Positions 49,470 through 63,800 of a stretch of 64,000 nt of DNA are shown piece after piece. Below the pieces are notes generated by a model. It ran no database searches. It was given only the letters and a program-made list of their open reading frames with translations, and was not told where the DNA came from. Source of the stretch: Liolophura sinensis (Eukaryota > Mollusca > Polyplacophora > Chitonida > Chitonidae); NCBI RefSeq assembly GCF_032854445.1, contig NW_027018080.1, positions 1 to 64,000 on the forward strand, in the 5' to 3' direction. The translations under genes were made by a program, and so were the position numbers. How positions within the stretch are numbered: position 1 is the first letter of the stretch; every line of letters begins with the position of its first letter.

Positions 49470-52400
49470 GTACATAAAAAACACAAGGTACTTGATACAG
49501 TCTGCTGTAAAAAGTACAACTAAACACTGACCCACATTTATAAGGTGCCAAAAGATTCGGAATTGGGCCAGGCATCGGCAGCTGTTAAAAAATTGCAAAT
49601 ATCCCTGGTTTCCATGGAGTAAGAGCCGTTGCTGTGCACGTGATTATGACATCAATTATCATTCAATTGTCGCTACAGCCAAAAGTATTGGTCGGAGAGC
49701 AACGCGGTTTGCACCATTCGATTTCTCGTCAAAAAATACGTCGGATTAGCCTCTTACCAGCAGCACTGGAACAGTTTTTCCACTTTTGCATTTTTGCCTG
49801 GTCTTTTTGTTAATTGAAATCGGCTACACTGTACTCTGTACAATCGCGACTGGTCATTACTATATTCAACTTTTGACTATAAGTTATGTGCCCTTCGGTA
49901 GCCCAGAATACCTGAAATCTTTGGGCTAAGCCCATTTAACTCACCCAGCAATCTCTTTACTTCTAAGTGCAAGACAATCTCAATGTCTTTATCTACGTGT
50001 AGAAAAACCACACCATTTGTACATGAAAAACACAAGGTACTTGATACAGTCTGCTGTAAAAAGTAAAACTGAACACTGACCCACTTCAGTAAGGTGCCAA
50101 AAGATGCGGAATTGAGCCAGGCATCGGCAGCTTTTGAAAAATTGCAAATTTCCCTGGTTTCCATGGAGTAAGAGCCGTTGCTGGGCACGTGATTATGACA
50201 TAAATGATCATTCAATTGTCACTACAGCCAAAAGTATTGGTCGGAGAGCAACGCGGTTTGCACCATTCGATTTGTCGTCACAAAATACGTCGGATTAGCC
50301 TCTTACCAGCAGCACTGGAAGAGTTTTTCCACTTTTGCATTTTTGCCTGGTCTTTTTGTTAATTGAAATCGGCTACACTGTACTCTGTACAATCGCGACT
50401 GGTCATTACTATATTCAACTTTTGACTATAAGTTATGTGCCCTTCGGTAGCCCAGAAGACGTCAAATCTTTGGGCTAAGCCCATTTAACTCACGCAGCAA
50501 TTGCCTTACTTCTAAGTGCAAGACAATCTCAATGTCTTTATCTACGTGTAGAAAAACCAGACCATTTGTACATAAAAAACACAAGGTACTTGATACAGTC
50601 TGCTGTAAAAAGTACAACTGACCACAGAACCACATGAATAAAGTGCCAAAAGATGCGGAATTGAGCCAGGAATCGGCAGCTGTTGACAAATTGCAAATTT
50701 CCCTGGTTTCCATGGAGTAAGAGCCGTTGCTGTGCACGTGATTATGACATAAATGATCATTCAATTGTCACTACAGCCAAATGTATTGGTCGGAGAGCAA
50801 CGCGGTTTGCACCATTCGATTTGTCGTCACAAAATACGTCGGATTAGCCTCTTACCAGCAGCACTGGAACAGTTTTTCCACTTTTGCATTTTTACCTGGT
50901 CTTTTTGTTAATTGAAATCGGCTACACTGTACTCTGTACAATCGCGACTGGTCATTACTATATTCAACTTTTGACTATAAGTTATGTGCCCTTCGGTAGC
51001 CCAGAAGACGTCAAATCTTTCGGCTAAGCCCATTTAACTCACCCAGCAATTGTCTTACTTCTAAGTCCAAGACAATCTCAATGTCTTTATCTCCGTGTAG
51101 AAAAAAACACCATTTGTAAAGAAAAAACACAAGGTACTTGATACAGTCTGCTGTAAAAAGTACAACTGACCACAGAACCACATGAATAAGGTGCCAAAAG
51201 ATGCGGAATTGAGCCAGGAATCGGCAGCTGTTGACAAATTGCAAATTTCCCTGGTTTCCATGGAGTAAGAGCCGTTGCTGTGCACGTGATTATGACATAA
51301 ATGATCATTCAATTGTCACTACAGCCAAAAGTATTGGTCGGAGAGCAACGCGGTTTGCACCATTCGATTTGTCGTCACAAAATACGTCGGATTAGCCTCT
51401 TACCAGCAGCACTGGAACAGTTTTTCCACTTTTGCATTTTTACCTGGTCTTTTTGTTAATTGAAATCGGCTACACTGTACTCTGTACAATCGCGACTGGT
51501 CATTACTATATTCAACTTTTGACTATAAGTTATGTGCCCTTCGGTAGCCCAGAAGACGTCAAATCTTTCGGCTAACCCCATTTAACTCACCCAGCAATTG
51601 TCTTACTTCTAAGTCCAAGACAATCTCAATGTCTTTATCTCCGTGTAGAAAAAAACACCATTTGTACATAAAAAACACAAGGTACTTGATACAGTCTGCT
51701 GTAAAAAGTACAACTGAACACTGACCCACTTCAGTAAGGTGCCAAAAGATTCGGAATTGAGCCAGGCATCGGCAGATGTTGACAAATTGCAAATTTCCCT
51801 GGTTTCCATGGAGAAAGAGCCGTTGCTACGCACGTTATTATGACATAAATGATCATTCAATTGTCGCTACAGCCAAAAGTACTGGTCGGAGAGCAACGCG
51901 GTTTGCACCATTCGATTTCTCGTCACAAAATACGTCGGATTAGCCTCTTACTAGTAGCACTGGAACAGTTTTTCCACTTTTGCATTTTTACCTGGTCTTT
52001 TTGTTAATTGAAACCGGCTACACTGTACTCTGTACAATCGCGACTGGTCATTACTATATTCAACTTTTGACTATAAGTTATGTGCCCTTCGGTAGCCCAG
52101 AAGACGTCAAATCTTTGGGCTAAGCCCATTTAACTCACCCAGCAATTGCCTTACTTCTAAGTGCAAGACAATCTCAATGTCTTTATCTACGTGTAGAAAA
52201 ACCAGATTATTTGTACATAAAAAACACAAGGTACTTGATACAGTCTGCTGTAAAAAGTACAACTAAACACTGACCCACATTTATAAGGTGCCAAAAGATT
52301 CGGAATTGGGCCAGGCATCGGCAGCTGTTAAAAAATTGCAAATATCCCTGGTTTCCATGGAGTAAGAGCCGTTGCTGTGCACGTGATTATGACATCAATT

Positions 52401-54815
52401 ATCATTCAATTGTCGCTACAGCCAAAAGTATTGGTCGGAGAGCAACGCGGTTTGCACCATTCGATTTCTCGTCAAAAAATACGTCTTATTAGCCTCTTAC
52501 CAGCAGCACTGGAACAGTTTTTCCACTTTTGCATTTTTGCCTGGTCTTTTTGTTAATTGAAATCGGCTACACTGTACTCTGTACAATCGCGACTGGTCAT
52601 TACTATATTCAACTTTTGACTATAAGTTATGTGCCCTTCGGTAGCCCAGAATACCTGAAATCTTTGGGCTAAGCCCATTTAACTCACCCAGCAATCTCTT
52701 TACTTCTAAGTGCAAGACAATCTCAATGTCTTTATCTACGTGTAGAAAAACCACACCATTTGTACATGAAAAACACAAGGTACTTGATACAGTCTGCTGT
52801 AAAAAGTAAAACTGAACACTGACCCACTTCAGTAAGGTGCCAAAAGATGCGGAATTGAGCCAGGCATCGGCAGCTTTTGAAAAATTGCAAATTTCCCTGG
52901 TTTCCATGGAGTAAGAGCCGTTGCTGTGCACGTGATTATGACATAAATGATCATTCAATTGTCACTACAGCCAAAAGTATTGGTCGGAGAGCAACGCGGA
53001 TTGCACCATTCGATTTGTCGTCACAAAATACGTCGAATTAGCCTCTTACCAGCAGCACTGGAAGAGTTTTTCCACTTTTGCATTTTTGCCTGGTCTTTTT
53101 GTTAATTGAAATCGGCTACACTGTACTCTGTACAATCGCGACTGGTCATTACTATATTCAACTTTTGACTATAAGTTATGTGCCCTTCGGTAGCCCAGAA
53201 GACGTCAAATCTTTCGGCTAAGCCCATTTAACTCACGCAGCAATTACCTTACTTCTAAGTGCAAGACAATCTCAATGTCTTTATCTACGTGTAGAAAAAC
53301 CAGACCATTTGTACATAAAAAACACAAGGTACTTGATACAGTCTGCTGTAAAAAGTACAACTGACCACAGAACCACATGAATAAGGTGCCAAAAGATTCG
53401 GAATTGAGCCAGGAATCGGCAGCTGTTGACAAATTGCAAATTTCCCTGGTTTCCATGGAGTAAGAGCCGTTGCTGTGCACGTCATTATGACATAAATGAT
53501 CATTCAATTGTCACTACAGCCAAAAGTATTGGTCGGAGAGCAACGCGGTTTGCACCATTCGATTTGTCGTCACAAAATACGTCGGATTAGCCTCTTACCA
53601 GCAGCACTGGAACAGTTTTTCCACTTTTGCATTTTTACCTGGTCTTTTTGTTAATTGAAATCGGCTACACTGTACTCTGTACAATCGCGACTGGTCATTA
53701 CTATATTCAACTTTTGACTATAAGTTATGTGCCCTTCGGTAGCCCAGAAGACGTCAAATCTTTGGGCTAAGCCCATTTAACTCACCCAGCAATTGTCTTA
53801 CTTCTAAGTCCAAGACAATCTCAATGTCTTTATCTCCGTGTAGAAAAAAACACCATTTGTAAAGAAAAAACACAAGGTACTTGATACAGTCTGCTGTAAA
53901 AAGTACAACTGACCACAGAACCACATGAATAAGGTGCCAAAAGATGCGGAATTGAGCCAGGAATCGGCAGCTGTTGACAAATTGCAAATTTCCCTGGTTT
54001 CCATGGAGTAAGAGCCGTTGCTGTGCACGTGATTATGACATAAATGATCATTCAATTGTCACTACAGCCAAAAGTATTGGTCGGAGAGCAACGCGGTTTG
54101 CACCATTCGATTTGTCGTCACAAAATACGTCGGATTAGCCTCTTACCAGCAGCACTGGAACAGTTTTTCCACTTTTGCATTTTTACCTGGTCTTTTTGTT
54201 AATTGAAATCGGCTACACTGTACTCTGTACAATCGCGACTGGTCATTACTATATTCAACTTTTGACTATAAGTTATGTGCCCTTCGGTAGCCCAGAAGAC
54301 GTCAAATCTTTCGGCTAAGCCCATTTAACTCACCCAGCAATTATCTTACTTCTAAGTCCAAGACAATCTCAATGTCTTTATCTCCGTGTAGAAAAAAACA
54401 CCATTTGTACATAAAAAACACAAGGTACTTGATACAGTCTGCTGTAAAAAGTACAACTGAACACTGACCCACTTCAGTAAGGTGCCAAAAGATTCGGAAT
54501 TGAGCCAGGCATCGGCAGATGTTGACAAATTGCAAATTTCCCTGGTTTCCATGGAGTAAGAGCCGTTGCTGGGCACGTTATTATGACATAAATGATCATT
54601 CAATTGTCGCTACAGCCAAAAGTACTGGTCGGAGAGCAACGCGGTTTGCACCATTCGATTTCTCGTCACAAAATACGTCGGATTAGCCTCTTACTAGTAG
54701 CACTGGAACAGTTTTTCCACTTTTGCATTTTTACCTGGTCTTTTTGTTAATTGAAACCGGCTACACTGTACTCTGTACAATCGCGACTGGTCATTACTAT
54801 ATTCAACTTTTGACT
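49330..54815. repeat. Tandem duplication of a five-monomer block (2,743 bp x 2)
   Basis: Copy 1 spans about 49,330-52,072 and copy 2 about 52,073-54,815. Monomers start at 49357, 49906, 50455, 51004, 51552, 52100, 52649, 53198, 53747 and 54295. Shared private variants 2,743 bp apart include CAGATTATTTG, CATCAATTATC, CAGAATACCTG, GCAATCTCTTTAC, AAGTAAAACTG, GCAGCTTTTG, CTCACGCAGC, TCTCCGTGTAG, TTTGTAAAGAAAA and GCAGATGTTG. The two copies differ at more than a dozen sites, so the event is older than the 2,197-bp duplication beside it, or the copies have been partly reshuffled. Confidence 0.85.
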
Positions 54816-56488
54816 ATAGGTTATGTGCCCTTCGGTAGCCCAGAAGACCTGAAATCTTTGGGCTAAGCCCATTTAACTCACCCAGCAATTGTCTTACTTC
54901 TAAGTCCAAGACAATCTCAATGTCTTTATCTACGTGTAGAAAAAGCAGATTATTTGTACATAAAAAACACAAGGTACTTGATACAGTCTGCTGTAAAAAG
55001 TACAACTGACCACAGAACCACATGAATAAGGTGCCAAAAGATGCTGAATTGAGCCAGGAATCGGCAGCTGTTGACAAATTGCAAATATCCCTGGTTTCCA
55101 TGGAGTAAGAGCCGTTGCTGTGCACGTGATTATGATATAAATGATCATTCAATTGTCACTACAGCCAAAAGTATTGGTCGGAGAGCAACGCGGATTGCAC
55201 CATTCGATTTGTCGTCACAAAATACGTCGGATTAGCCTCTTACCAGCAGCACTGGAACAGTTTTTCCACTTTTGCATTTTTGCCTGGTCTTTTTGTTAAT
55301 TGAAATCGGCTACACTGTACTCTGTACAATCGCGACTGGTCATTACTATATTCAACTTTTGACTATAAGTTATGTGCCCTTCGGTAGCCCAGAAGACGTC
55401 AAATCATTCGGCTAAGCCCATTTAACTCACGCAGCAATTGTCTTACTTCTAAGTCCAAGACAATCTCAATGTCTTTATCTACGTGTAGAAAAACCACACC
55501 ATTTGTACATTAAAAAAACAAGGTACTTGATACAGTCTGCTGTAAAAAGTACAACTGACCACAGAACCACATGAATAAGGTGCCAAAAGATGCGGAATTG
55601 AGCCAGGAATCGGCAGCTGTTGACAAATTGCAAATTTCCCTGGTTTCCATGGAGTAAGAGCCGTTGCTGTGCACGTGATTATGACATAAATGATCATTCA
55701 ATTGTCACTACAGCCAAAAGTATTGGTCGGAGAGCAACGCGGTTTGCACCATTCGATTTGTCGTCACAAAATACGTCGGATTAGCCTCTTACCAGCAGCA
55801 CTGGAACAGTTTTTCCACTTTTGCATTTTTACCTGGTCTTTTTGTTAATTGAAATCGGCTACACTGTACTCTGTACAATCGCGACTGGTCATTACTATAT
55901 TCAACTTTTGACTATAAGTTATGTGCCCTTCGGTAGCCCAGAAGACGTCAAATCTTTGGGCTAAGCCCATTTAACTCACCCAGCAATTGTCTTACTTCTA
56001 AGTCCAAGACAATCTCAATGTCTTTATCTCCGTGTAGAAAAAAACACCATTTGTAAAGAAAAAACACAAGGTACTTGATACAGTCTGCTGTAAAAAATAC
56101 AACTGACCACAGAACCACATGAATAAGGTGCCAAAAGATGCGGAATTGAGCCAGGAATCGGCAGCTGTTGACAAATTGCAAATTTCCCTGGTTTCCATGG
56201 AGTAAGAGCCGTTGCTGTGCACGTGATTATGACATAAATGATCATTCAATTGTCACTACAGCCAAAAGTATTGGTCGGAGAGCAACGCGGTTTGCACCAT
56301 TCGATTTGTCGTCACAAAATACGTCGGATTAGCCTCTTACCAGCAGCACTGGAACAGTTTTTCCACTTTTGCATTTTTACCTGGTCTTTTTGTTAATTGA
56401 AATCGGCTACACTGTACTCTGTACAATCGCGGCTGGTCATTACTATATTCAACTTTTGACTATAAGTTATGTGCCCTTCGGTAGCCCA
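54816..56488. repeat. Array segment: monomers 101-103, partial re-copy of the upstream block
   Basis: Monomers start at 54843, 55392 and 55941. The pair 55392/55941 resembles the pair 53198/53747 at a distance of 2,194 bp, sharing TTCGGCTAAG, CTCACGCAGC, TCTCCGTGTAG and TTTGTAAAGAAAA. This region therefore also shows a four-monomer spacing. The 54,843 monomer has private changes: AAAAAGCAGATTATTTG, GATGCTGAATTG and ATGATATAAATG. Confidence 0.8.
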
Positions 56489-59400
56489 GAAGACCTGAAA
56501 TCTTTGGGCTAAGCCCATTTAACTCACCCAGCAATTGCCTTACTTGTAAGTGCAAGACAATCTCAATGTCTTTATCTACGTGTAGAAAAACCACACCATT
56601 TGTACATGAAAAACACAAGGTACTTGATACAGTCTGCTGTAAAAAGTACAACTGAACACTGGCCCACTTCAGTAAGGTGCCAAAAGATGCGGAATTGAGC
56701 CAGGCATCGGCAGCTGTTGAAAAATTGCAAATTTCCTTGGTTTCCATGGAGTAAGAGCCGTTGCTACGCACGTGATTATGACATAAATGATCATTCAATT
56801 GTCGCTACAGCCAAAAGTATTGGTCGGAGAGCAACGCGGATTGCACCATTCGATTTGTCGTCACAAAATACGTCGGATTAGCCTCTTACCAGCAGCACTG
56901 GAACAGTTTTTCCACTTTTGCATTTTTACCTGGTCTTTTTGTTAATTGAAATCGGCTACACTGTACTCTGTACAATCGCGACTGGTCATTACTATATTCA
57001 ACTTTTGACTATAAGTTATGTGCCCTTCGGTAGCCCAGAAGACGTCAAATCTTTGCGCTAAGCCCATTTAACTCACCCAGCAATTGTCTTACTTCTAAGT
57101 CCAAGACAATCTCAATGTCTTTATCTACGTGTAGAAAAACCACACCATTTGTACATTAAAAAAACAAGGTACTTGATACAGTCTGCTGTAAAAAGTACAA
57201 CTGACCACAGACCCTCATGAATAAGGTGCCAAAAGATGCGGAATTGAGCCAGAAATCGGCAGCTGTTGAAAAATTGCAAATTATCCTTGTTTCCATGGAG
57301 TAAGAGCCGTTGCTGGGCACGTGATTATGACATAAATGATCATTTAATTGTCACTACAGCCAAAAGTATTGGTCGGAGAGCAACGCGGTTTGCACCATTC
57401 GATTTCTCGTCACAAAATACGTCGAATTAGCCTCTTACTAGCAGCACTGGAACAGTTTTTCCACTTTTGCATTTTTACCTGGTCTTTTTGTTAATTGGAT
57501 TCGGCTACACTGTACTCTGTACAATCGCGGCTGGTCATTACTATATTCAACTTTTGACTATAAGTTATGTGCCCTTCGGTAGCCCAGAAGACCTGAAATC
57601 TTTGGGCTAAGCCCATTTAACTCACCCAGCAATTGCCTTACTTGTAAGTGCAAGACAATCTCAATGTCTTTATCTACGTGTAGAAAAACCACACCATTTG
57701 TACATGAAAAACACAAGGTACTTGATACAGTCTGCTGTAAAAAGTACAACTGAACACTGACCCACTTCAGTAAGGTGCCAAAAGATGCGGAATTGAGCCA
57801 GGCATCGGCAGCTGTTGAAAAATTGCAAATTTCCTTGGTTTCCATGGAGTAAGAGCCGTTGCTACGCACGTGATTATGACATCAATGATCATTGAATTGT
57901 CGCTACAGCCAAAAGTATTGGTCGGAGAGCAACGCGGATTGCACCATTCGATTTGTCGTCACAAAATACGTCGGATTAGCCTCTTACCAGCAGCACTGGA
58001 ACAGTTTTTTCCACTTTTGCATTTTTACCTGGTCTTTTTGTTAATTGAAATCGGCTACACTGTACTCTGTACAATCGCGACTGGTCATTACTATATTCAA
58101 CTTTTGACTATAAGTTATGTGCCCTTCGGTAGCCCAGAAGACGTCAAATCTTTGCGCTAAGCCCATTTAACTCACGCAGCAATTGTCTTACTTCTAAGTC
58201 GAAGACAATCTCAATGTCTTTATCTACGTGTAGAAAAACCACACCATTTGTACATTAAAAAAACAAGGTACTTGATACAGTCTGCTGTAAAAAGTACAAC
58301 TGACCACAGACCCACATGAATAAGGTGCCAAAAGATGCGGAATTGAGCCAGAAATCGGCAGCTGTTGAAAAATTGCAAATTTTCCTTGTTTCCATGGAGT
58401 AAGAGCCGTTGCTGGGCACGTGATTATGACATAAATGATCATTTAATTGTCACTACAGCCAAAAGTATTGGTCGGAGAGCAACGCGGTTTGCACCATTCG
58501 ATTTCTCGTCACAAAATACGTCGAATTAGCCTCTTACTAGCAGCACTGGAACAGTTTTTTCCACTTTTGCATTTTTACCTGGTCTTTTTGTTAATTGGAT
58601 TCGGCTACACTGTACTCTGTACAATCGCGGCTGGTCATTACTATATTCAACTTTTGACTATAAGTTATGTGCCCTTCGGTAGCCCAGAAGACCTGAAATC
58701 TTTGGGCTAAGCCCATTTAACTCACCCAGCAATTGCTTTACTTGTAAGTGCAAGACAATCTCAATGTCTTTATCTACGTGTAGAAAAACCACACCATTTG
58801 TACATGAAAAACACAAGGTACTTGATACAGTCTGCTGTAAAAAGTACAACTGAACACTGACCCACTTCAGTAAGGTGCCAAAAGATGCGGAATTGAGCCA
58901 GGAATCGGCAGCTGTTGAAAAATTGCAAATTTCCCTGGTTTCCATGGAGTAAGAGCCGTTGCTACGCACGTGATTATGACATAAATGATCATTCAATTGC
59001 CGCTACAGCCAAAAGTATTGGTCGGAGAGCAACGCGGATTGCACCATTCGATTTGTCGTCACAAAATACGTCGGATTAGCCTCTTACCAGCAGCACTGGA
59101 ACAGTTTTTCCACTTTTGCTTTTTTACCTGATCTTTTTGTTAATTGGATTCGGCTACACTGTACTCTGTACAATCGCGGCTGGTCATTACTATATTCAAC
59201 TTTTGACTATAAGTTATGTGCCCTTCGGTAGCCCAGAAGACCTGAAATCTTTGGGCTAAGCCCATTTAACTCACCCAGCAATTGCCTTACTTCTAAGTGC
59301 AAGACAATCTCAATGTCTTTATCTACGTGTAGAAAAACAACACCATTTGTACATGAAAAACACAAGGTACTTGATACAGTCTGCTGTAAAAAGTACAACT

Positions 59401-60883
59401 GAACACTGGCCCACTTCAGTAAGGTGCCAAAAGATGCGGAATTGAGCCAGGCATCGGCAGCTGTTGAAAAATTGCAAATTTCCTTGGTTTCCATGGAGTA
59501 AGAGCCGTTGCTACGCACGTGATTATGACATAAATGATCATTCAATTGTCGCTACAGCCAAAAGTATTGGTCGGAGAGCAACGCGGATTGCACCATTCGA
59601 TTTGTCGTCACAAAATACGTCGGATTAGCCTCTTACCAGCAGCACTGGAACAGTTTTTCCACTTTTGCATTTTTACCTGGTCTTTTTGTTAATTGAAATC
59701 GGCTACACTGTACTCTGTACAATCGCGACTGGTCATTACTATATTCAACTTTTGACTATAAGTTATGTGCCCTTCGGTAGCCCAGAAGACGTCAAATCTT
59801 TGGGCTAAGCCCATTTAACTCACCCAGCAATTGTCTTACTTCTAAGTCCAAGACAATCTCAATGTCTTTATCTACGTGTAGAAAAACCACACCATTTGTA
59901 CATTAAAAAAACAAGGTACTTGATACAGTCTGCTGTAAAAAGTACAACTGACCACAGACCCACATGAATAAGGTGCCAAAAGATGCGGAATTGAGCCAGA
60001 AATCGGCAGCTGTTGAAAAATTGCAAATTTTCCTTGTTTCCATGGAGTAAGAGCCGTTGCTGGGCACGTGATTATGACATAAATGATCATTTAATTGTCA
60101 CTACAGCCAAAAGTATTGGTCGGAGAGCAACGCGGTTTGCACCATTCGATTTCTCGTCACAAAATACGTCGAATTAGCCTCTTACTAGCAGCACTGGAAC
60201 AGTTTTTCCACTTTTGCATTTTTACCTGGTCTTTTTGTTAATTGGATTCGGCTACACTGTACTCTGTACAATCGCGGCTGGTCATTACTATATTCAACTT
60301 TTGACTATAAGTTATGTGCCCTTCGGTAGCCCAGAAGACCTGAAATCTTTGGGCTAAGCCCATTTAACTCACCCAGCAATTGCCTTACTTGTAAGTGCAA
60401 GACAATCTCAATGTCTTTATCTACGTGTAGAAAAACCACACCATTTGTACATGAAAAACACAAGGTACTTGATACAGTCTGCTGTAAAAAGTACAACTGA
60501 ACACTGACCCACTTCAGTAAGGTGCCAAAAGATGCGGAATTGAGCCAGGCATCGGCAGCTGTTGAAAAATTGCAAATTTCCCTGGTTTCCATGGAGTAAG
60601 AGCCGTTGCTACGCACGTGATTATGACATCAATGATCATTCAATTGTCGCTACAGGCAAAAGTATTAGTCCGAGAGCAACGCGGATTGCACCATTCGATT
60701 TCTCGTCACAAAATACGTCGGATTAGCCTCTTACCAGCAGCAACTGGAACAGTTTTTCCACTTTTGCATTTTTACCTGGTCTTTTTGTTAATTGAAATCG
60801 GCTACACTGTACTCTGTACAATCGCGACTGGTCATTACTATATTCAACTTTTGACTATAAGTTATGTGCCCTTCGGTAGCCCA
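56489..60883. repeat. Alternating P/Q monomers (P-Q-P-Q-P-P-Q-P)
   Basis: Monomers start at 56489, 57038, 57587, 58137, 58687, 59236, 59785 and 60334. The P type starts GAAGACCTG, mostly has CTTACTTGTAAGTGC (the 59,236 copy has CTTCTAAG) and has GCTACGCACGTG. The Q type (57038, 58137, 59785) starts GAAGACGTC and has TACATTAAAAAAACAAGG and CCTTGTTTCC. The variant AATTGGATTCGGC appears near 57,495, 58,595, 59,143 and 60,242, and CGCGGCTGGTC tracks with it, also appearing alone near 56,428. The 58,687 copy directly followed by another P implies loss or gain of a single monomer within the dimer register. Confidence 0.85.
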
Positions 60884-63800
60884 GAAGACGTCAAATCTTT
60901 GGGCTAAGCCCATTTAACTCACCCAGCAATTGCCTTACTTCTAAGTGCAAGACAATCTCAATGTCTTTATCTACGTGTAGAAAACCACACCATTTGTACG
61001 TGAAAAACACAAGGTACTTGATACAGTCTGCTGTAAAAAGTACAACTGAACACTGACCCACTTCAGTAAGGTGCCAAAAGATTCGGAATTGAGCCAGGCA
61101 TCGGCAGCTGTTGACAAATTGCAAATTTCCCTGGTTTCCATGGAGTAAGAGCCGTTGCTGTGCACGTGATTATGACATAAATGATCATTGAATTGTCGCT
61201 ACAGCCAAAAGTATTGGTCGGAGAGCAACGCGGTTTGCACCATTCGATTTCTCGTCACAAAATACGTCGGATTAGCCTCTTACTAGTAGCACTGGAACAG
61301 TTTTTCCACTTTTGCATTTTTGCCTGGTCTTTTTGTTAATAGAAACCGGCTACACTGTACTCTGTACAATCGCGACTGGTCATTACTATATTCAACTTTT
61401 GACTATAAGTTATGTGCCCTTCGGTAGCCCAGAAGACGTCAAATCTTTGGGCTAAGCCCATTTAACTCAACCAGCAATTGCCTTACTTCTACGTCCAAGA
61501 CAATCTCAATGTCTTTATCTACGTGTAGAAAAACCAGACCATTTGTACATAAAAAACACAAGGTACTTGATACAGTCTGCTGTAAAAAGTACAACTAAAC
61601 ACTGACCCACATTTATAAGGTGCCAAAAGATGCGGAATTGGGCCAGGCATCGGCAGCTGTTAAAAATTGCAAATATCCCTAGTTTCCATGGAGTGAGAGC
61701 CGCTGCTGGGCACGTGATTATGACATCAATGATTTTTCAATTGTCGCTACAGCCAAGAGTATTGGTCGGAGAGCAACGCGGTTTGCACCATTCGATTTCT
61801 CGTCACAAAATACGTCGGATTAGCCTCATACCAGCAACACTGGAACAGTTTTTCCACTTTTGCATTTTTGCCTGGTCTTTTTGTTAATTGAAACCGGCTA
61901 CACTGTACTCTGTACAATCGCGACTGGTCATTACTATATTCAACTTTTGACTATAAGTTATATGCCCTTCGGTAGCCCAGAAGACGTCAAATCTTTGGGC
62001 TAAGCCCATTTAACTCACCCAGCAATTGTCTTATTTCTAAGTCCAAGACAATCTCAATGTCTTTATCTACGTGTAGAAAAACCTTACCATTTGTACATGA
62101 AAAACACAAGGTACTTGATACAGTCTGCTGTAAAAAGTACAACTGAACACTGACCCACTTCAGTAAGGTGCCAAAAGATGCGGAATTGAACCAGGCATCG
62201 GCAGCTGTTGAAAAATTGCAAATTTCCCTGGTTTCCATGGAGTAAGAGCCGTTGCTGGGCACGTGATTATGACATAAATGATCATTTAATTGTCACTACA
62301 GCCAAAAGTATTGGTCGGAGAGCAACGCGGTTTGCATCATTCGATTTGTCGTCACAAAATACGTCGGATTAGTCTCTTACTAGTAGCAGTGGAACAGTTT
62401 TTCCACTTTAGCATTTTTGCCTGGTCTTTTTGTTAATTGAAATCGGCTACACTGTACTCTGTACAATCGCGACTGGTCATTACTATATTCAACTTTTGAC
62501 TATAAGTTATGTGCCCTTCGGTAGCCCAGAAGACGTCAAATCTTTCGGCTTAGCCCATTTAACTCACCCAGCAATTGCCTTACTTCTAAGAGCAAGACAA
62601 TCTCAATGTCTTTATCTACGTGTAGAAAAACCAGACCATTTGTACATAAAAAACACAAGGTACTTGATACAGTCTGCTGTAAAAAGTACAACTGACCACA
62701 GACCCACATGAATAAGGTGCCAAAAGATGCGGAATTGAGCCAGGAATCGGCAGCTGTTGAAAAATTGCAAATTTCCCTGGTTTCCATGGAGTAAGAGCCG
62801 TTGCTGTGCACGTGATTATGACATAAATGATCATTCAATTGTCACTACAGCCAAAAGTATTGGTCGGAGAGCAACGCGGTTTGCACCATTCGATTTCTCG
62901 TCACAAAATACGTCGGATTAGCCTCTTACCAGCAGCACTGGAACAGTTTTTCCACTTTTGCATTTTTACCTGGTCTTTTTGTTAATTGAAATCGGCTACA
63001 CTGTACTCTGTACAATCGCGACTGGTCATTACTATATTCAACTTTTGACTATAAGTTATGTGCCCTTCGGTAGCCCAGAAGACCTGAAATCTTTGGGCTA
63101 AGCCCATTTAACTCACCTACCAATTGTCTTACTTCTAAGTCCAAGACAATCTCAATGTCTTTATCTACGTGTAGAAAAACCAGACCATTTGTACATAAAA
63201 AACACAAGGTACTTGATACAGTCTGCTGTAAAAAGTACAACTAAACACTGAACCACATTTATAAGGTGCCAAAAGATGCGGAATTGGGCCAGAAATCGGC
63301 AGCTGTTAAAAAATTGCAAATATCCCTGGTTTCCATGGAGTAAGAGCCGTTGCTACGCACGTGATTATGACATCAATGATCATTCAATTGTCGCTACAGC
63401 CAAAAGTATTGGTCGGAGAGCAACGCGGTTTGCACCATTCGATTTCTCGTCACAAAATACGTCGGATTAGCTTCTTACCAGCAGCACTGGAACAGTTTTT
63501 CCACTTTTGCGTTTTTACCTGGTCTTTTTGTTAATTGAAATCGGCTACACTGTACTCTGTACAATCGCGACTGGTCATTACTATATTCAACTTTTGACTA
63601 TAAGTTATGTGCCCTTCGGTAGTCCAGAAGACCTGAAATCTTTGGGCTAAGCCCATTTAACTCACCCAGCAATTGTCTTACTTCTAAGTCCTAAACAATC
63701 TCAATGTCTTTATCTACGTGTGGAAAAACCAGACCATTTGTACATAAAAAACACAAGGTACTTGATACAGTCTGCTGTAAAAAGTACAACTGACCACAGA

